A stretch of 64,000 bases of DNA from Euglena gracilis (taxonomy: Eukaryota; Euglenida; Euglenophyceae; Euglenales). Location: assembly GCA_039621445.1 (NCBI GenBank), contig CP154955.1, positions 21,069,823 through 21,133,822 on the forward strand, written 5' to 3'. Made by a program: the position numbers and the translations under genes. Positions 28,366 through 38,905 of the stretch are shown one piece after another (position 1 is the first letter of the stretch; each line of letters starts with the position of its first letter). Below the pieces are notes generated by a model, which was not told the origin of the DNA, made no database searches, and was given only the letters and a program-made list of their open reading frames with translations.

Positions 28366-28760
28366 GGTGCCACAAGAGGGGGTCGGGGGGGGGGGCAGCT
28401 GCCCCCCCGAGATTTTGGGTGAATTTTTTTTTCAAATCTGGTTGGAACTCTTTAACGTGACCCCCCCCTGTATGGCACCCCCCTGGGAGCGTTTTGACCC
28501 CCCTGGCGACTATTAGGGGGGGGTGACAATTAGGGGGGGGGGGGTTACTCAATTCACCCCACATTTCCATGGGTCCATGGGTAACCCCCCTTGGGATGTG
28601 CGTCACAATAATAAAAAAAATACCATGCCCCCCCCGAGCTATTCCCGTCCCCGGGACCCTTTACGGCCCAATGGGAACAGTACGGGGGAGGGAACAGCTC
28701 GGGGGGGGGGCCTAGGTCCCCCCCCCGAGCTATTCCCATATCCGACCCTCGGGCAACCCA
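28366..28760. repeat. Poly(C)/word segments: ACAATTAG and GAGCTATTCCC words
   Basis: Words GACAATTAGGGG (28500-28550) and GAGCTATTCCC/GGGAACAGCTC (28630-28740) lie between C/G runs. The second begins TACCATGCCCCCCCC, the same end as the TA-flanked MITEs, but no right end is found. The segment 28480-28560 is the inverse of part of 12401-12600. Confidence 0.6.
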
Positions 28761-29157
28761 AAAGGGGTCATATTGGCAACTTTTTTGGATGTTCGCAAAA
28801 AATGGTCAATTTTACACCTATTCAACAAGAATGGTCAAAATAGGGCATTTTTCTGCCATTTTGGCTTGAAACCATTCCAAACTAACTTGAAACATCCCAA
28901 ATTTGTGTCTTTCTCTGACCGAGGATGGGCAAAAAAAGCTAAAATTAAAAGCAAATTTTTTTTGCCCTGGACCCTCAATGGCGTTTTTTTTGTTTGGTTT
29001 TGAGCTAAGATTGGTTCACCCTTGCGATCAAAGGCAAAATTTGGACCATCATTTTCCCCTTTGTTTTTTTTTGTCGTTTTTTTTGCCCGTTTTTTTTTAA
29101 TAAAAAACAAAAAAAACGTTTTTTTTAAAAAAAACAAAAAAAAACGCCAGCTATGAA
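28761..29157. mobile_element. Partial CCAGCTATG AT-rich element
   Basis: Inverse and direct matches to 10367-10793 (GACCGAGGATGGGCAAAAAA, TTGGTTCACCCTTGCGATC), ending GCCAGCTATG at 29157. The left end is not clean, so it is a truncated or rearranged copy. Confidence 0.65.
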
Positions 29158-29165
29158 TGTGCTTA

Positions 29166-30052
29166 CACCTAACGCCCGATTCTTTCGCCCTTCACACCGT
29201 ATTTATTTGCACTTTTGGTCAATATTTTTGCACTTTATCTCAAAAATGTTTGCACATGTTAAAATTTGTTCGCACGTTATCTCAAAAATGTTTGGCACTT
29301 TATCTCAAAAATATTTGCCCACGTTCCGAAAATTTTTGCACACGAATCGGGTGTTTTGCACTTTTGCCCTTAAGTCCGCGTCTTAGGTGCAGGGACTCAG
29401 GACAGGGTTTGCGTCTACGCCGCCAGACTTCAGGCATGAGGTCCGTGTCTTAAAACGCAGTCTCCGTCCAAAATGCTGCGTCTTGAATAATGATTTTGTT
29501 GGAACCACGCAAAACCAACCAGAATGGTTCAGAAAGCGGAAATGAATGGTTTGAAATGGACATGTCATGCTGCAAAAGCCGATTGACTTCAGAATTTGTC
29601 CCATTTCATTCCAACCTTTAACAAATGAGTTAAATTGGTTCGTTTCAAGCCGTTTTGAGCCGTTTTTCAAATACAATTCGTTGTACATGGACAATAAAAC
29701 TCCAAACGCCAACACGTGGTATTGAGAAAAATCAAAGACAGGAGTTCTTGGACATTTCCAAATACCAATGTTTGGCTCTGGAGTTGTGAAAAATCTTGAA
29801 CATCACAAATGCACTGGATTCGTCGTTGAGAATTCATCTGCAAGCACCGATGCATTTGAAATGTTTTTTTTTCATTGTGCAAAAATTAAATGACGGAGGG
29901 CAAACATTTTTTTTTTAGCAAGTGCAAATATTTTTGGCAGCGGAGTGCAAAAATTTTTGACAGCTCTGGGCAATTTTTTTTGTGGGCGCTGGGCGAAAAT
30001 TTTGACTGGTTTGGGCAAATATTTTTGTTGGCTGTGGGCAAACATTTCGGAC
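29166..30052. mobile_element. CACCTAACG TIR element, copy 2, right end lost
   Basis: It begins after TA at 29164-29165 with CACCTAACGCCCG and follows 16246-16938 closely to CATTTCGGACG at about 30052. The final GTTAGGTG is missing, and there is extra sequence at about 29600-29880. Noncoding. Confidence 0.7.
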
Positions 30053-30834
30053 GCATTTTATTTGACACACATTTATTTCGACTATGCTGGTTTTTGTTAA
30101 ATGTGAAAAACAGACAAACAAAATTTAACCAGTACAATTATTTAATATAAAATCTACAATTTTGTTCTTCGAAAAAAAAACAAAGACAAAAAGAGATATT
30201 TTTTATTATTGTGACGCACATCCCAAGGGGTATGATACACAACCCAGCGGATGTGCGTCACTGCAAAAAGAGATACCATGCCCCCCCCCCCCCCCGAGCT
30301 GTTCCCTCCCCCGAGCTATTCCCATTGGGGGGACGGGAATAGCTCACTGTCATAGCACTTTTCACAAAGAACTTCCCAAAAAAAGTGCTCAAAAATCGAC
30401 CTTTTTGGGACGTTTTCAAAAATCACTTTTTGGCAAATGTGCTCATATAATGCATAATTATATTGACACCTCATTTCCACAGATGTTTTCATTCTCGGTG
30501 GACTCCCAAATTTTTTTTAAAAAAATCCAAGTCTTTGACGGTTTCCAGGTTGGGGGATGTGGACACCCAAAGCTTCCTTGCCGCTGAGCAGGTGCGTGTT
30601 GGCAACTCGTCATCCCTGAGGCATCCATAGGCAAACATAAACAGAGGCTCCTGCTTTTTCCACAGCCAAAATGAGGAAATACGGCGATGGTGATAGGGTG
30701 TCTCGATTATCCTCCTGCTTTTTGACATGTGAACCCAAAACCCAGCTGACCTGGTCCCGGGGGCTGGTTGCAATTGTGGCACACCCCATTTCCTGGAATT
30801 GTGGCAATCCCCGAAAATCACACCCGGGGTATGA
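30053..30834. other. No gene; poly(C) word segment and unique sequence
   Basis: At 30195-30225 there is an inverse match to 28585-28620 (TTATTATTGTGACGCACATC). TACCATGCCCC with GAGCTATTCCC words follows at 30271-30350, then AT-rich and unique sequence. No recognisable coding region. Confidence 0.45.
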
Positions 30835-31375
30835 TACACAACCCAGCGGATGTGTGTCACTGCCCGGTGGATGTACGTTACTGCCCGGTGGATGTGCATC
30901 ACTGCCCAGTGGATGTGTGTCACTGCCCGGAGAATGTGCGCAACTGCCCGGCGGATGTGCGTCAGTGCCCGGTCACTGCCCGGCGGATGTGTGTCACAGC
31001 GAAGTGGATGTGCGCCACTGCACGGTGGATGTGCCCGGTGGATGTGAGTCACTACCCAATGGAGATGCATCACTGCCTTTTGGGTGAGCGTCACTGCCCG
31101 GTGGATGTGCGTCACTGCCCGGCGGATGTACCTTACTGGATGTGCGTCATTGCCTAGCGGATGTGCGCCACTGCCTGCTGGATGTGCGTCAGTGCCCGGC
31201 AGATGTGCATGAATGCCCGGTGGATGTGCGTCACTACCCAGTGGAGGCGCATCACTGCCCTTGGGTGAGTATCACTGCCTAGTTGATGTGCGTCAGTACC
31301 CGGTGGATGTGCGTCACAGCCCGGTGGATGTACGTCAGTGCTCCATGTATGTGCATCAGTGCCTAGGGGTGCCTA
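30835..31375 (-). repeat. 21-bp minisatellite array, inverted orientation
   Basis: About 25 units of GATGTGCGTCACTGCCCGGTG. It begins after GGGGTATGATACACAACCC, a phrase also at 30229. Confidence 0.85.
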
Positions 31376-31417
31376 GTGAAGGGCAAGGAAAACACAAACG
31401 GAAGTGTTTTTATTTAT

Positions 31418-31516
31418 AAATCAACAGACACTAACTATTTCAGCAGGGGCGCCGGGCCGTGCGAGCGAAGCGAGCGGCCCGGCGCCCCTGCTGAAATCGT
31501 TAGTGTCTGTTGATTT
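31418..31516. repeat. 99-bp near-perfect palindrome (42-bp arms)
   Basis: Arms of 42 nt (AAATCAACAGACACTAAC... and its inverse) with one mismatch enclose a 15-nt GCGAGCGAAGCGAG-type centre. The inner arm is GC-rich (GGGGCGCCGGGCCG). It could form a long hairpin or cruciform. It abuts the TIR element at 31519. Confidence 0.8.
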
Positions 31517-31595
31517 ACTAAAACCTATTTTGTCTGGGCCCGCACGCCTGTCTTGAAAATTCATTCGACCAATGCACCTGGCTTGAGTTTTGGCC

Positions 31596-31705
31596 GTTCT
31601 TGTCAAGAAAACGTACGCCGTCTTGGAAATTGTTTTACACTAACGGATCCCTGTCTTGGAAATCGTTTTACACTAACGCATCCCTGTCTTGGAAATCGTT
31701 TGCTC
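31596..31705 (+). repeat. 33-bp tandem repeat, left array
   Basis: TCAAGAAAACGTACGCCG then units of GTCTTGGAAATCGTTTTACA + CTAACGGATCCCT. About three units. The same lead-in and units recur at 32678-32822. Confidence 0.75.
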
Positions 31706-31752
31706 TTTGATGATGGTGATATCTTCTTCTTGTCCTCAGTTTTTGTTCTTAA

Positions 31753-32597
31753 TGGCTAAACGGGCAAACCTTGTGGCGTTGGCGAATTTGCGAGGTTGGG
31801 CTCGTCGCACCATTTTTCCGGTTCATTTGTTTGACGATGAGACTGACGTGGAAAGTTGCAAAAAACAGCGGGCCACACAGAACTTCTCACTAAAAGAACT
31901 TTCTGCAGACTCCTGGCGAAGTTATGTGAACGGCATGATGAGGGCGTACAATGCAAAGCCCCAAAAATTGCCTTGGGAGGCTAGGCAGTATGGGGGGGGG
32001 GGCTGTGGATCCCCCGGTGAACTTCACCGGTGAACGTTCACCGGGGGGGGGAGGGGGGCACTTTCGGCGGTGAAGTTCACCGGTGAAGATCACCGGTGAA
32101 CTTCACTGTTTTGATGGTTGGGGCTGAAATTTTCATGGGTGAAATTTTGCTCCTTTCCTCTCAAAATGGTCATTTTGAGGTTCCTGGTTCATGGAATTTA
32201 ATCAAAATTTCCGAAAAACTTGCCCAAAATGTCATTTTCGGCCATTTTTGGCCAAAAAGTGCTCGCTTGGTGAACTTCACCGGTGAAGTTCACCAATGGG
32301 TTAGGCCGAGGGGGGGAGGGGGTCCGGGACTCCCCGGTTAACTTTCAAACAGTGAACTTCACCATAGGGGGGGGGAGGGGGGTCAAAATGACCAAAGTCT
32401 ACTGCCTGATCTCCTTGGCTGCCTTCGTGGATCGTCAATTTCCGTTGCTGAATGAATTTGCTGTCCCGGTGCTCAAACGTGAAAGAGGGGTGTGTGCCAT
32501 GGAAGCAGCTCAACAAACGACACCTGGGATTTTGACAGAGGAGGAACTTCTGTCCCTCCGAACACGTTTTAATGAAAACAACATTCTACAGATGTAG
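31753..32597 (+). pseudogene. Unrecognised small gene split by a MITE
   Basis: ATG 31753 opens MAKRANLVALANLRGWARR then FPVHLFDDETDVESC and SYVNGMMRAYNAKPQKLPW, up to the MITE at 31976. Similar-looking coding resumes at 32415: LAAFVDRQFPLLNEFAVPVL then KRERGVCAMEAAQQ and EEELLSLRTRFNENNILQM, stop at 32595-32597. Removing the 439-bp MITE and one TTG leaves the two parts one base out of phase, so a small indel or another start is needed. Together they would give about 135 residues, basic at the N-terminus. I recognise no family; it may be a transposon-encoded protein, given the flanking TIRs. Confidence 0.45.
31976..32414. mobile_element. GGAGG-family MITE, copy 5 (439 bp, TSD TTG)
   Basis: GGAGGCTAGGCAGT ... 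ACTGCCTGATCTCC, flanked by TTG (31973-31975, 32415-32417). The cleanest full-length copy: GGTGAACTTCACC palindromes near both ends and a GATGGTTGGGGCTGAAATTT core. It has no nested insert and serves as the family reference. Confidence 0.85.
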
Positions 32598-32677
32598 CGG
32601 TGGAATTTGCTGATTTTTGGATTCAGGACGGGTTTGCGTGCTGAGGTTTTGGGTCGGCTGATCACGCTTGTCATTTT

Positions 32678-32822
32678 TTTCAAGAAAACGTACGCCGTCT
32701 TGGAAATTGTTTTACACTAACGGATCCCTGTCTTGGAAATAGTTTTACACTAACGGTCGCCTGCCTTGGAAATCGTTTTACACTAACAATCGCCTGCCTT
32801 GGAAATCGTTTTACACTAACGG
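32678..32822 (+). repeat. 33-bp tandem repeat, right array
   Basis: Four units of CTTGGAAATCGTTTTACACT with diverging spacers (GGATCCCT, GGTCGCCT, AATCGCCT). Direct repeat of 31596-31705. Confidence 0.75.
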
Positions 32823-32995
32823 ATTCAGCCTGAAATCCGTTGTCTATAGAAATTCAAGACAGGCGTCGGGCCCAGGAAATAGGTTTTAAGTCCCAGTGAA
32901 TATGGGGACAATTCTGTCGGACAATGTCGGAGAATCATTGGGAGTTGCTCCGAAGAAAGGGCCAGAAGCGGAATGCAGTTCCAGGCCTTAAACTA

Positions 32996-33168
32996 CCATG
33001 CCCCCCCCCCATATTGTACCCCCCCCTGGGAGCCATTTTCTGGGGGGGAGGTACATTATGGGGGGGTACAATATGGACAGACCCGTGAACCGTCAAAAAA
33101 GGACCTTTAATTTTCTTCATAAGGAAATTGGGGGGTACATTGTGGGGGGTACAATATGGGGGGCATGG
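32996..33168. mobile_element. TA-flanked poly(C) MITE, word CATATTGTAC (173 bp)
   Basis: The ends CCATGCCCCCCCC and GGGGGGCATGG are flanked by TA (32994-32995, 33169-33170). The word TACAATATGG/TACATTATGG repeats between G runs. Same length and same ends as 22491-22663, with a different word and an unrelated core. Confidence 0.85.
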
Positions 33169-33170
33169 TA

Positions 33171-34123
33171 GACAGAAGCCAAAGTGCACCCACCCACCCA
33201 CTTCACAGCACCCCCCCCCCCAGGGTTGGTAAAAGAAGCCTGGTAGATAGGTGGGGTTCCGTGACTGGGCGCGACTGGAAATCTTTGCCCACATCTGGCC
33301 ATTTATTGCCACTTTTGGCAATGTTCGGCTTTTTTTGTCCCTTTTTGTCTATTTCTGGCCACCTTGCACAGGGAAAAATTTTGAGGGTAGGGGTCCTCGA
33401 TTCCCCCCCCCCTAATTGCCCCCCCCCCCCTAGTTGGCTAATTGGGGGTCTGAGGGAGCCCGGCCATTAGCCAAATAGGAGGGGGGGTGAGGGTAGTATT
33501 TTTGGCACTTTTGGCCACTTTTGGCCCATTTTGACCTTTTCTGGCACTGGGTTTCTTGTTTGTGACTGACTGCAAGTGAGCATGACTGGGCGTGTTTGGG
33601 AGTGATTGGGAGTGACTGGGAGTGATTGTGCGTGGCTGGGCGGGCTGGGCGTGACTGGGTCTGAATTCTGGATTGCTTGACCACGGTTGGACACGGTTGG
33701 ACCACAGTTGGACTACCCACTCTAATGTACTAACGGTTCAGTATCCCCAACTTTTAAGCCCCCCCCCCTGAAAAATTTTTTTGTCCAAATCACCCCAACA
33801 CCAGTCAAAACCCACCCAAATGGCTCCAGAACCCCCCCAATCGATCACCCCTCCCCCCCCCCTCCGAGGGCCTCGTCACGCCCTTTACCCCCCTCCCCCC
33901 CCAGCCAGACCCCCTCGCCACGCCACCGGGGATTTTCGCGATTTTTTGATTGAAAAAATTTTCCCCGGGGCGTTTGGTCAATTAGGGGGGGTGTCAATTA
34001 GGGGGGGGGGGTGGTATACCATCCCCTCCCCCCCTATTTGGCCGCCCTCCAGGCGGCCTGGACCCCCCTTCTGGCCAATTAGGGGGGGGGACAATTAGGG
34101 GGTGGGTTACCCCAAACCCCCCC
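33171..34123. other. No gene; poly(C) words, GTGACTGGG repeats, CACGCC words
   Basis: CTAATTGCC words lie near 33405-33480 and TGACTGGGAGTGATTGGG repeats near 33560-33660. CTACCCACTCTAATGTACTA (33715) is shared inversely with about 42085 and 42815. CCCTCGCCACGCCA words near 33910 are related to the GGTCGGCAC MITEs. No coding feature. Confidence 0.5.
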
Positions 34124-34343
34124 TACCAACCCCCCCTCCCCCTATTTGGCCGCCCCCCGGGCGGCCCGGACCCCCCTTCTGGCCAATTAGGGGGGGGGGG
34201 GACAATTAGGGGGGGGTACCCCTAACCCCCCCCCTAATTGGCCACCTGGACCCCGTCTTTTACAGTCGCGAACCCCCTAAAACACCCGAAAAAAGACATT
34301 TTCCCTTGAAATGACACATATGGCACGAAGTGGGGAGTGGCAA

Positions 34344-34470
34344 GGGGGGGTAAGGGGGGGTAAGGGGGGGTAAGGGGGGGTAAGGGGGGGTAAGGGGGGT
34401 GGGTAAGGGGGGGTAAGGGGGTCGGGGGGGTAAGGGGGGGTAAGGGGGGGTAAGGGGGGGTAAGGGGGGG
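34344..34470. repeat. TAAGGGGGGG array 1
   Basis: Tandem G7TAA-type units. Such G runs are strong G-quadruplex candidates. Similar arrays lie at 36712-36850, 37222-37258 and 39703-39784, each near a TCGCTGAGCTCTTATCCC module start or a GCGCGCTTATCAAGAGCTC phrase. Confidence 0.8.
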
Positions 34471-34474
34471 TCGC

Positions 34475-35160
34475 TGAGCTCTTATCCCTTTATGAGTAAG
34501 AGCGAAGCTTACCACTGGGGGAAAACCCCCCCTCCCCCCCCCCCCCCCCCCCCCCCGGGGCCACCTCGGGAACCGGCGGATTATCACCATGATCCCGGCC
34601 CCGTTCCCGAAAAAATTTTTTTCAGTCACGAGCGACTGGATTCCTAGTTTCCGAATCACCTGGGTTTGACCCCCAACTCCCCGCCAGGCCCGAGTTATTC
34701 ACGCGCGAAGGGGTCCAAACTGGGTAGGATTGGCCAACCCCCCTTTTTAAGCCCCCCCCCTTGGACGGCCAAAAAATGTCAATTTTCAAAATATCTCCAA
34801 AATGAAGCAAAATCAAAGGAAATGTCCGGAGACCTAATTTGAAGCCCTTGGAACGCCCCATCTACCGGTATTTTGATTTCCCCGCAACGCCCCGTCTAGC
34901 TCGAGATACGGCCGTTTTCGGCGCAGCTGGCCGTTTTGTACACTTTCCCCTCCGTTTTCGGGGGGTGGGGGGTCAAAAAATCGATGTTTTCAAAATTTCT
35001 CGAAAATGATGCAAAATCAAAGGAAATGTCCAGAGACCTAAATTGAAGCCCTTGGAACGCTCTATCTACTGTGATTTTGGTTTCATCGCAGCTCACCGCC
35101 CAGCCCGAGATACGGCCGTTTTTCGGCCAATTTTGGCCATTTTGTACACGTTTTCCACTG
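34475..35160 (+). repeat. Module copy 1
   Basis: Begins TCGCTGAGCTCTTATCCC then ATTATCACCATGATCCCGGC, GGGTTTGACCCCCAACTCC and two GCAAAATCAAAGGAAATGTC paragraphs. Direct copies start at 37258 and 39783; an inverted copy runs from 41245 back to about 40300. Confidence 0.75.
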
Positions 35161-35640
35161 TTCGATTTAGCCATTTTCGGCCCAAAAAATCGAAAAAAAT
35201 CGAAAATGTTTTTTTTTGCCCAAAACGATGTTTTTTGGCCTCCCGGACCTGGAAAAACTGTTTTTGGGCCGAAAATGAGCGTTTTTGACCCGCCAGCACC
35301 CCGTTCTGGGCCGCCAACCCATTGACTTCGGGCCAAAACCGGGTCAAAAAAGTCGAAAAAAATCGAAAATTTTTTTTGCCCAAAACGATGTTTTTTGGCC
35401 TCCCGGACCCGGAAAAACTGTTTTTCCGGACCCGGAAAAACTGTTTTTGAGCCGAAAATGAGCGTTTTTCGACCCGCCAGCGCCCCGTTTTGGGCCGCCA
35501 ACCCATTGACTTCGGGCCAAACCCGGGTCAAAAAAGTCGAAAAAAATCGAAACCAAATTTTTTGCCCGAAACGATGTTTTTGGCCTCCTGGACGCGGAAA
35601 AGGGGTTTTCGAGCCGAAAATGGGCGTTTTTCGACCATAA
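35161..35640 (+). repeat. 163-bp satellite, array 1
   Basis: Units of GTCAAAAAAGTCGAAAAAAA ... TTTTTTGGCCTCCCGGACCC ... GCGTTTTTCGACCCGCCAGC. One unit has a 22-bp internal duplication (185 bp). Further arrays: 36280-36490, 37990-38760 (spacing exactly 163 at 38163, 38326, 38489, 38652), 39190-39500, and inverted units at 40304-40500. Confidence 0.8.
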
Positions 35641-36275
35641 TGGCCATCATGGCCCGCGATGGCCATGATGCGCATCATGACCGGTGATGCCAATCATGGG
35701 TCATAATGTGCATGATGACCCATGATGACCATCATGACCCATGATGGCCATCATGACCCATGATGGCCATCATGACCAATGATGGCCATCATGACCAATG
35801 ATGGCCATCATGACCAATGATGGCCATCATGACCAATGATGGCCATCATGACCATCATCATGACCAATGATGGCCATCATGACCCCTGAGGCCCATCATG
35901 ACCAATGATGGCCATCAGGACCAATGATGGCCATCAGGACCAACGATGGCCATCAGGACCAATGATGGCCATCATGACCAATGATGGCCATCATGACCAA
36001 TGATGGCCATCAGGACCAATGATGGCCATCAGGACCAATGATGGCCATCAGGACCAACGATGGCCATCAGGACCCATGATGGGTATCATGACCCATGATG
36101 CCCATCATGACCAATGATGGCCATCACGACCAATAATGGCCATCACGACCAATGATGGCCATCATGACCCATGATGGCCATCATGACCCATGATGCCCAT
36201 CATGACCAATGATGGCCATCATGGGTCAACCAATGATGGCCATCATGGCCCATGATGGCCATCATGACCAATGTC
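35641..36275. repeat. 20-bp satellite ATGGCCATCATGACCA(A/C)TG
   Basis: About 32 units with a self-complementary GATGGCCATC core, so both strands look alike. It sits inside a 163-bp satellite array, which resumes at 36280. Confidence 0.85.
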
Positions 36276-36499
36276 AACCGGGTCAAAAAAGTCGAAAAAA
36301 AAATGGAAAAAAAAATTTTTTTTTGCCGGAAACGATGTTTTTTGGCCTCCCGGACCCGGAAAAACTGTTTTTGAGCCGAAAATGAGCGTTTTTCGACCCG
36401 CCAGCGCCCCGTTTTGGGCCGCCGACCCATTGACTTTGGGTCAAACCCGGGTCAAAAAAGTCGAAAAAAATCGAAAAAACTTTTTGGGCCCGAAACGAT

Positions 36500-36660
36500 T
36501 CGCTGGGACGCCGGGCCGCCGGCCGGCCCGCCGGGCCGCCGGCCCGGGCCGGGCCGGGCCGCCGGGCCGCCGGCCGGTCCGGGCCGGGCCGGGCCGGGCC
36601 GGGCCGCCGGCCGGTCCGGGCCGCCGGCCGGGCCGGGCCGGGCCGGGCCGGGCCGGACCG
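36500..36660. repeat. GGCC-rich low-complexity tract
   Basis: Almost pure GGGCC/CCGGC repeats. A weaker relative is at 62410-62470, also next to an AAGAGCTCA...CAAAACCTGGT phrase. Confidence 0.75.
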
Positions 36661-37257
36661 TCGGTGGTGGGGGCGCGCTTATCAAGAGCTCAGCACTATT
36701 CAAACCCTGGTAAAGGGGGGCAAGGGGGGGTAAGGGGGGGTAAGGGGGGGTAAGGGGGGGTGGTAAGGGGGGGTAAGGGGGGGTAAGGGGGGGTAAGGGG
36801 GGGTGGTAAGGGGGGTAAGGGGGGTAAGGGGGGGTAAGGGGGGGTGGTTGGGGGATGGTAAGGGAGAGGAACTGAGGTTGTTGTTGATCTGTATGCAGAT
36901 TTGCAGTCCTCAAAAGAGGCCCATATACGCGTTTTTTCGCAGTAAACAATTTGCAATGCCAAACACTGGACACACAATCAGTTTGACCCACGGAAAGGAT
37001 ATTGTTATTTGGGTTCCAGGGGGGGGGTTCGGGGGGGGGGGGCGAAGCCCCCCCCCCCGCCACTGCGAACGGTTGAGCACAAAAGGAATTTGCTATGCCT
37101 ATATTATGCGGAAAACCGAATTTTCAATGCCAAACACTGGACACAGAATTCAGATGCAAAATCAGTTTGACCCACGGAAAGGTTACCACCCATTGGGAAA
37201 ACTCAGAAGCCTGAAGCGGTGAGGGGGGTAAGGGGGGGTAAGGGGGGGTAAGGGGGG
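36661..37257. other. No gene; poly(G) array and unique sequence
   Basis: GCGCGCTTATCAAGAGCTC then a TAAGGGGGGG array (36712-36850), unique AT-rich sequence with GCCAAACACTGGACACA twice (36958, 37129), and a GGGCGAAGCCCCCC segment. The Pro-rich ORFs here are translations of the poly(G) array. Confidence 0.5.
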
Positions 37258-37989
37258 GTCGCTGAGCTCTTATCCCTTTATGGGTAAGAGCGAAGCTCAC
37301 CACCGTCGAAACCCCCCCCCCGCCCCCCCCCCCCCCCCCCCCCCGGGTCGGGGCCACCAGGAGAACCGACGGATTATCACCATGATCCCGGCCCGGTTCC
37401 CGGAATTTTTTTTTTCAGTCACGAGCGACTGGATTCCTAGTTTCCGAATCACCTGGGTTTGACCCCCAACTCCCCGCCAGGCCCGAGTTATTCACGCGCG
37501 AAGGGGTCCAAACTCGGTAGGATTTACCCGCCCCCCTGGATGAGCCCCCCCCCCTTGGAGGGCCAAAAAATGTCAATTTTCAAAATATCTCCAAAATGAA
37601 GCCAAATCAAAGGAAATGTCCGGAGACCTAATTTGAAGCCCTTGGAACGCCCCATCCACCCGTATTTTGATTTCCCCGCAACTCCCCGCCTAGCCCGAGA
37701 TACGGCCGTTTTTGGCGCAGCTGGCCGTTTTGTACACTTTTCCCTCTGTTCGACTTAGCCGTTTTCGGGGGGTGGGGGGTCAAAAAATCGATGTTTTCAA
37801 AATTTCTCGAAAATGTTGCAAAATCAAAGGAAATGTCCGGAGACCTAAATTGAAGCCCTTGGAACGCTCTATCTACTGGGATTTTGGTTTCCCCGCAACT
37901 CCCCGCCCAGCCCGAGATACGGGCGTTTTTTGGCCAATTTGGGCCATTTCAGGCCATTTTGTACACTTTTCCTTCTGTTCGACTTGGCC
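37258..37989 (+). repeat. Module copy 2
   Basis: Same order as copy 1: TCGCTGAGCTCTTATCCC, ATTATCACCATGATCCCGGC, then two AAATCAAAGGAAATGTCCGG paragraphs. Confidence 0.75.
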
Positions 37990-38760
37990 GTTTTCGGCCA
38001 AAAAAGTCGAAAAAAAATCGAAAAAATTTTTTTTGGCCCGAAACGATGTTTTTTGGCCTCCCGGACCCAGAAAAACTGTTTTTGAGCCGAGAACGAGCGT
38101 TTTTCGACCCGCCAGCGCACCGTTTTGGGCCGCCGACCCGTTGACTTTGGGTCAAAATCGGGTCAAAAAAGTCGAAAAAAATCGCAAAATTTTTTTTGCC
38201 CAAAACCATGTTTTTTGGCCTCCCGGACCCGGAAAAACTGTTTTTGAGCCGAAAACGAGCGTTTTTCGACCCGCCGGCGCCCCGTTTTGGGCCGCCGACC
38301 CATTGACTTTGGGTCAAAACCGGGTCAAAAAAGTCGAAAAAAATCGAAAAAAATTTTTTTGCCCGAAACGATATTTTTCGGCCTCCCGGACCCGGAAAAA
38401 CTGTTTTTGAGCCGAAAACGAGCGTTTTTCGACCCGCCAGCGCCCCGTTTTGGGCCGCCGACCCATTGACTTTGGCTCAAAACCGGGTCAAAAAAGTCGA
38501 AAAAAATCGAAAAATTTTTTTTTGCCCGAAACGATGTTTTTTGGCCTGCCGGACCCAAAAAAACTGTTTTTGAGCCGAAAACGAGCGTTTTTCGACCCGC
38601 CGGCGCCCCGTTTTGGGCCGCCGACCCATTGACTTTGGGTCAAAAACCGTGTCAAAAAAGTCGAAGAAACCGAAAATTTTTTTTTGCCCGAAACGATGTT
38701 TTTTGGCCTCCCGGACCCAGAAAAGCTGCTTTCGAGCCCAAAACGAGTGTTTTTCGACCC
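37990..38760 (+). repeat. 163-bp satellite, main array
   Basis: Five near-identical units, 163 bp apart. The unit is open in some frames and yields GQKSRKKSK- and FWAADPLTLG-type peptides, which I do not regard as genes. Confidence 0.85.
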
Positions 38761-38905
38761 GCCCATTTTTATCCAGCTTTTGTTGGTGATTTTGCCAACA
38801 AAAAGTTGAACTGAAAAACTCTTAGCTCTACCACTAAGCTCTAACTTAGCTCTAACACTAAGCTATTCGCCTTCTCTTCTGGATAAAAGGAAACAGGTCC
38901 AAAAG

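Larger units (their letters stand above)
31519..32889 (+). mobile_element. TIR element with 33-bp repeats and a small ORF
   Basis: The left end TAAAACCTATTTTGTCTGGG...GCCTGTCTTGAAAATTC (31519-31562) is matched inversely by 32850-32889 (about 34 of 40 positions), with TA at the outer edges. A third copy of this end lies at 42966-43009. Inside, direct repeats of a 33-bp unit (31596-31705, 32678-32822) flank the ORF at 31753-32597. The size and ORF could fit a DNA transposon, but the protein is not recognised. Confidence 0.6.

Noticed and set aside
32678-32822. 33-bp repeats as a CRISPR array
   Set aside because: The units are contiguous with no unique spacers, the same array flanks a transposon ORF on both sides, and the sequence is eukaryotic.
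35641-36275. 20-bp satellite as CRISPR or regulatory array
   Set aside because: There are no spacers and the core is self-complementary. It is a simple satellite.
36452-37063. Proline-rich ORF (PPYPPLPP)
   Set aside because: It is the reverse translation of the TAAGGGGGGG array.
37258-38760. Satellite ORFs (SRKKSK, FWAADPLTLG peptides) as genes
   Set aside because: They repeat with the 163-bp unit and change frame each unit, because 163 is not a multiple of 3.
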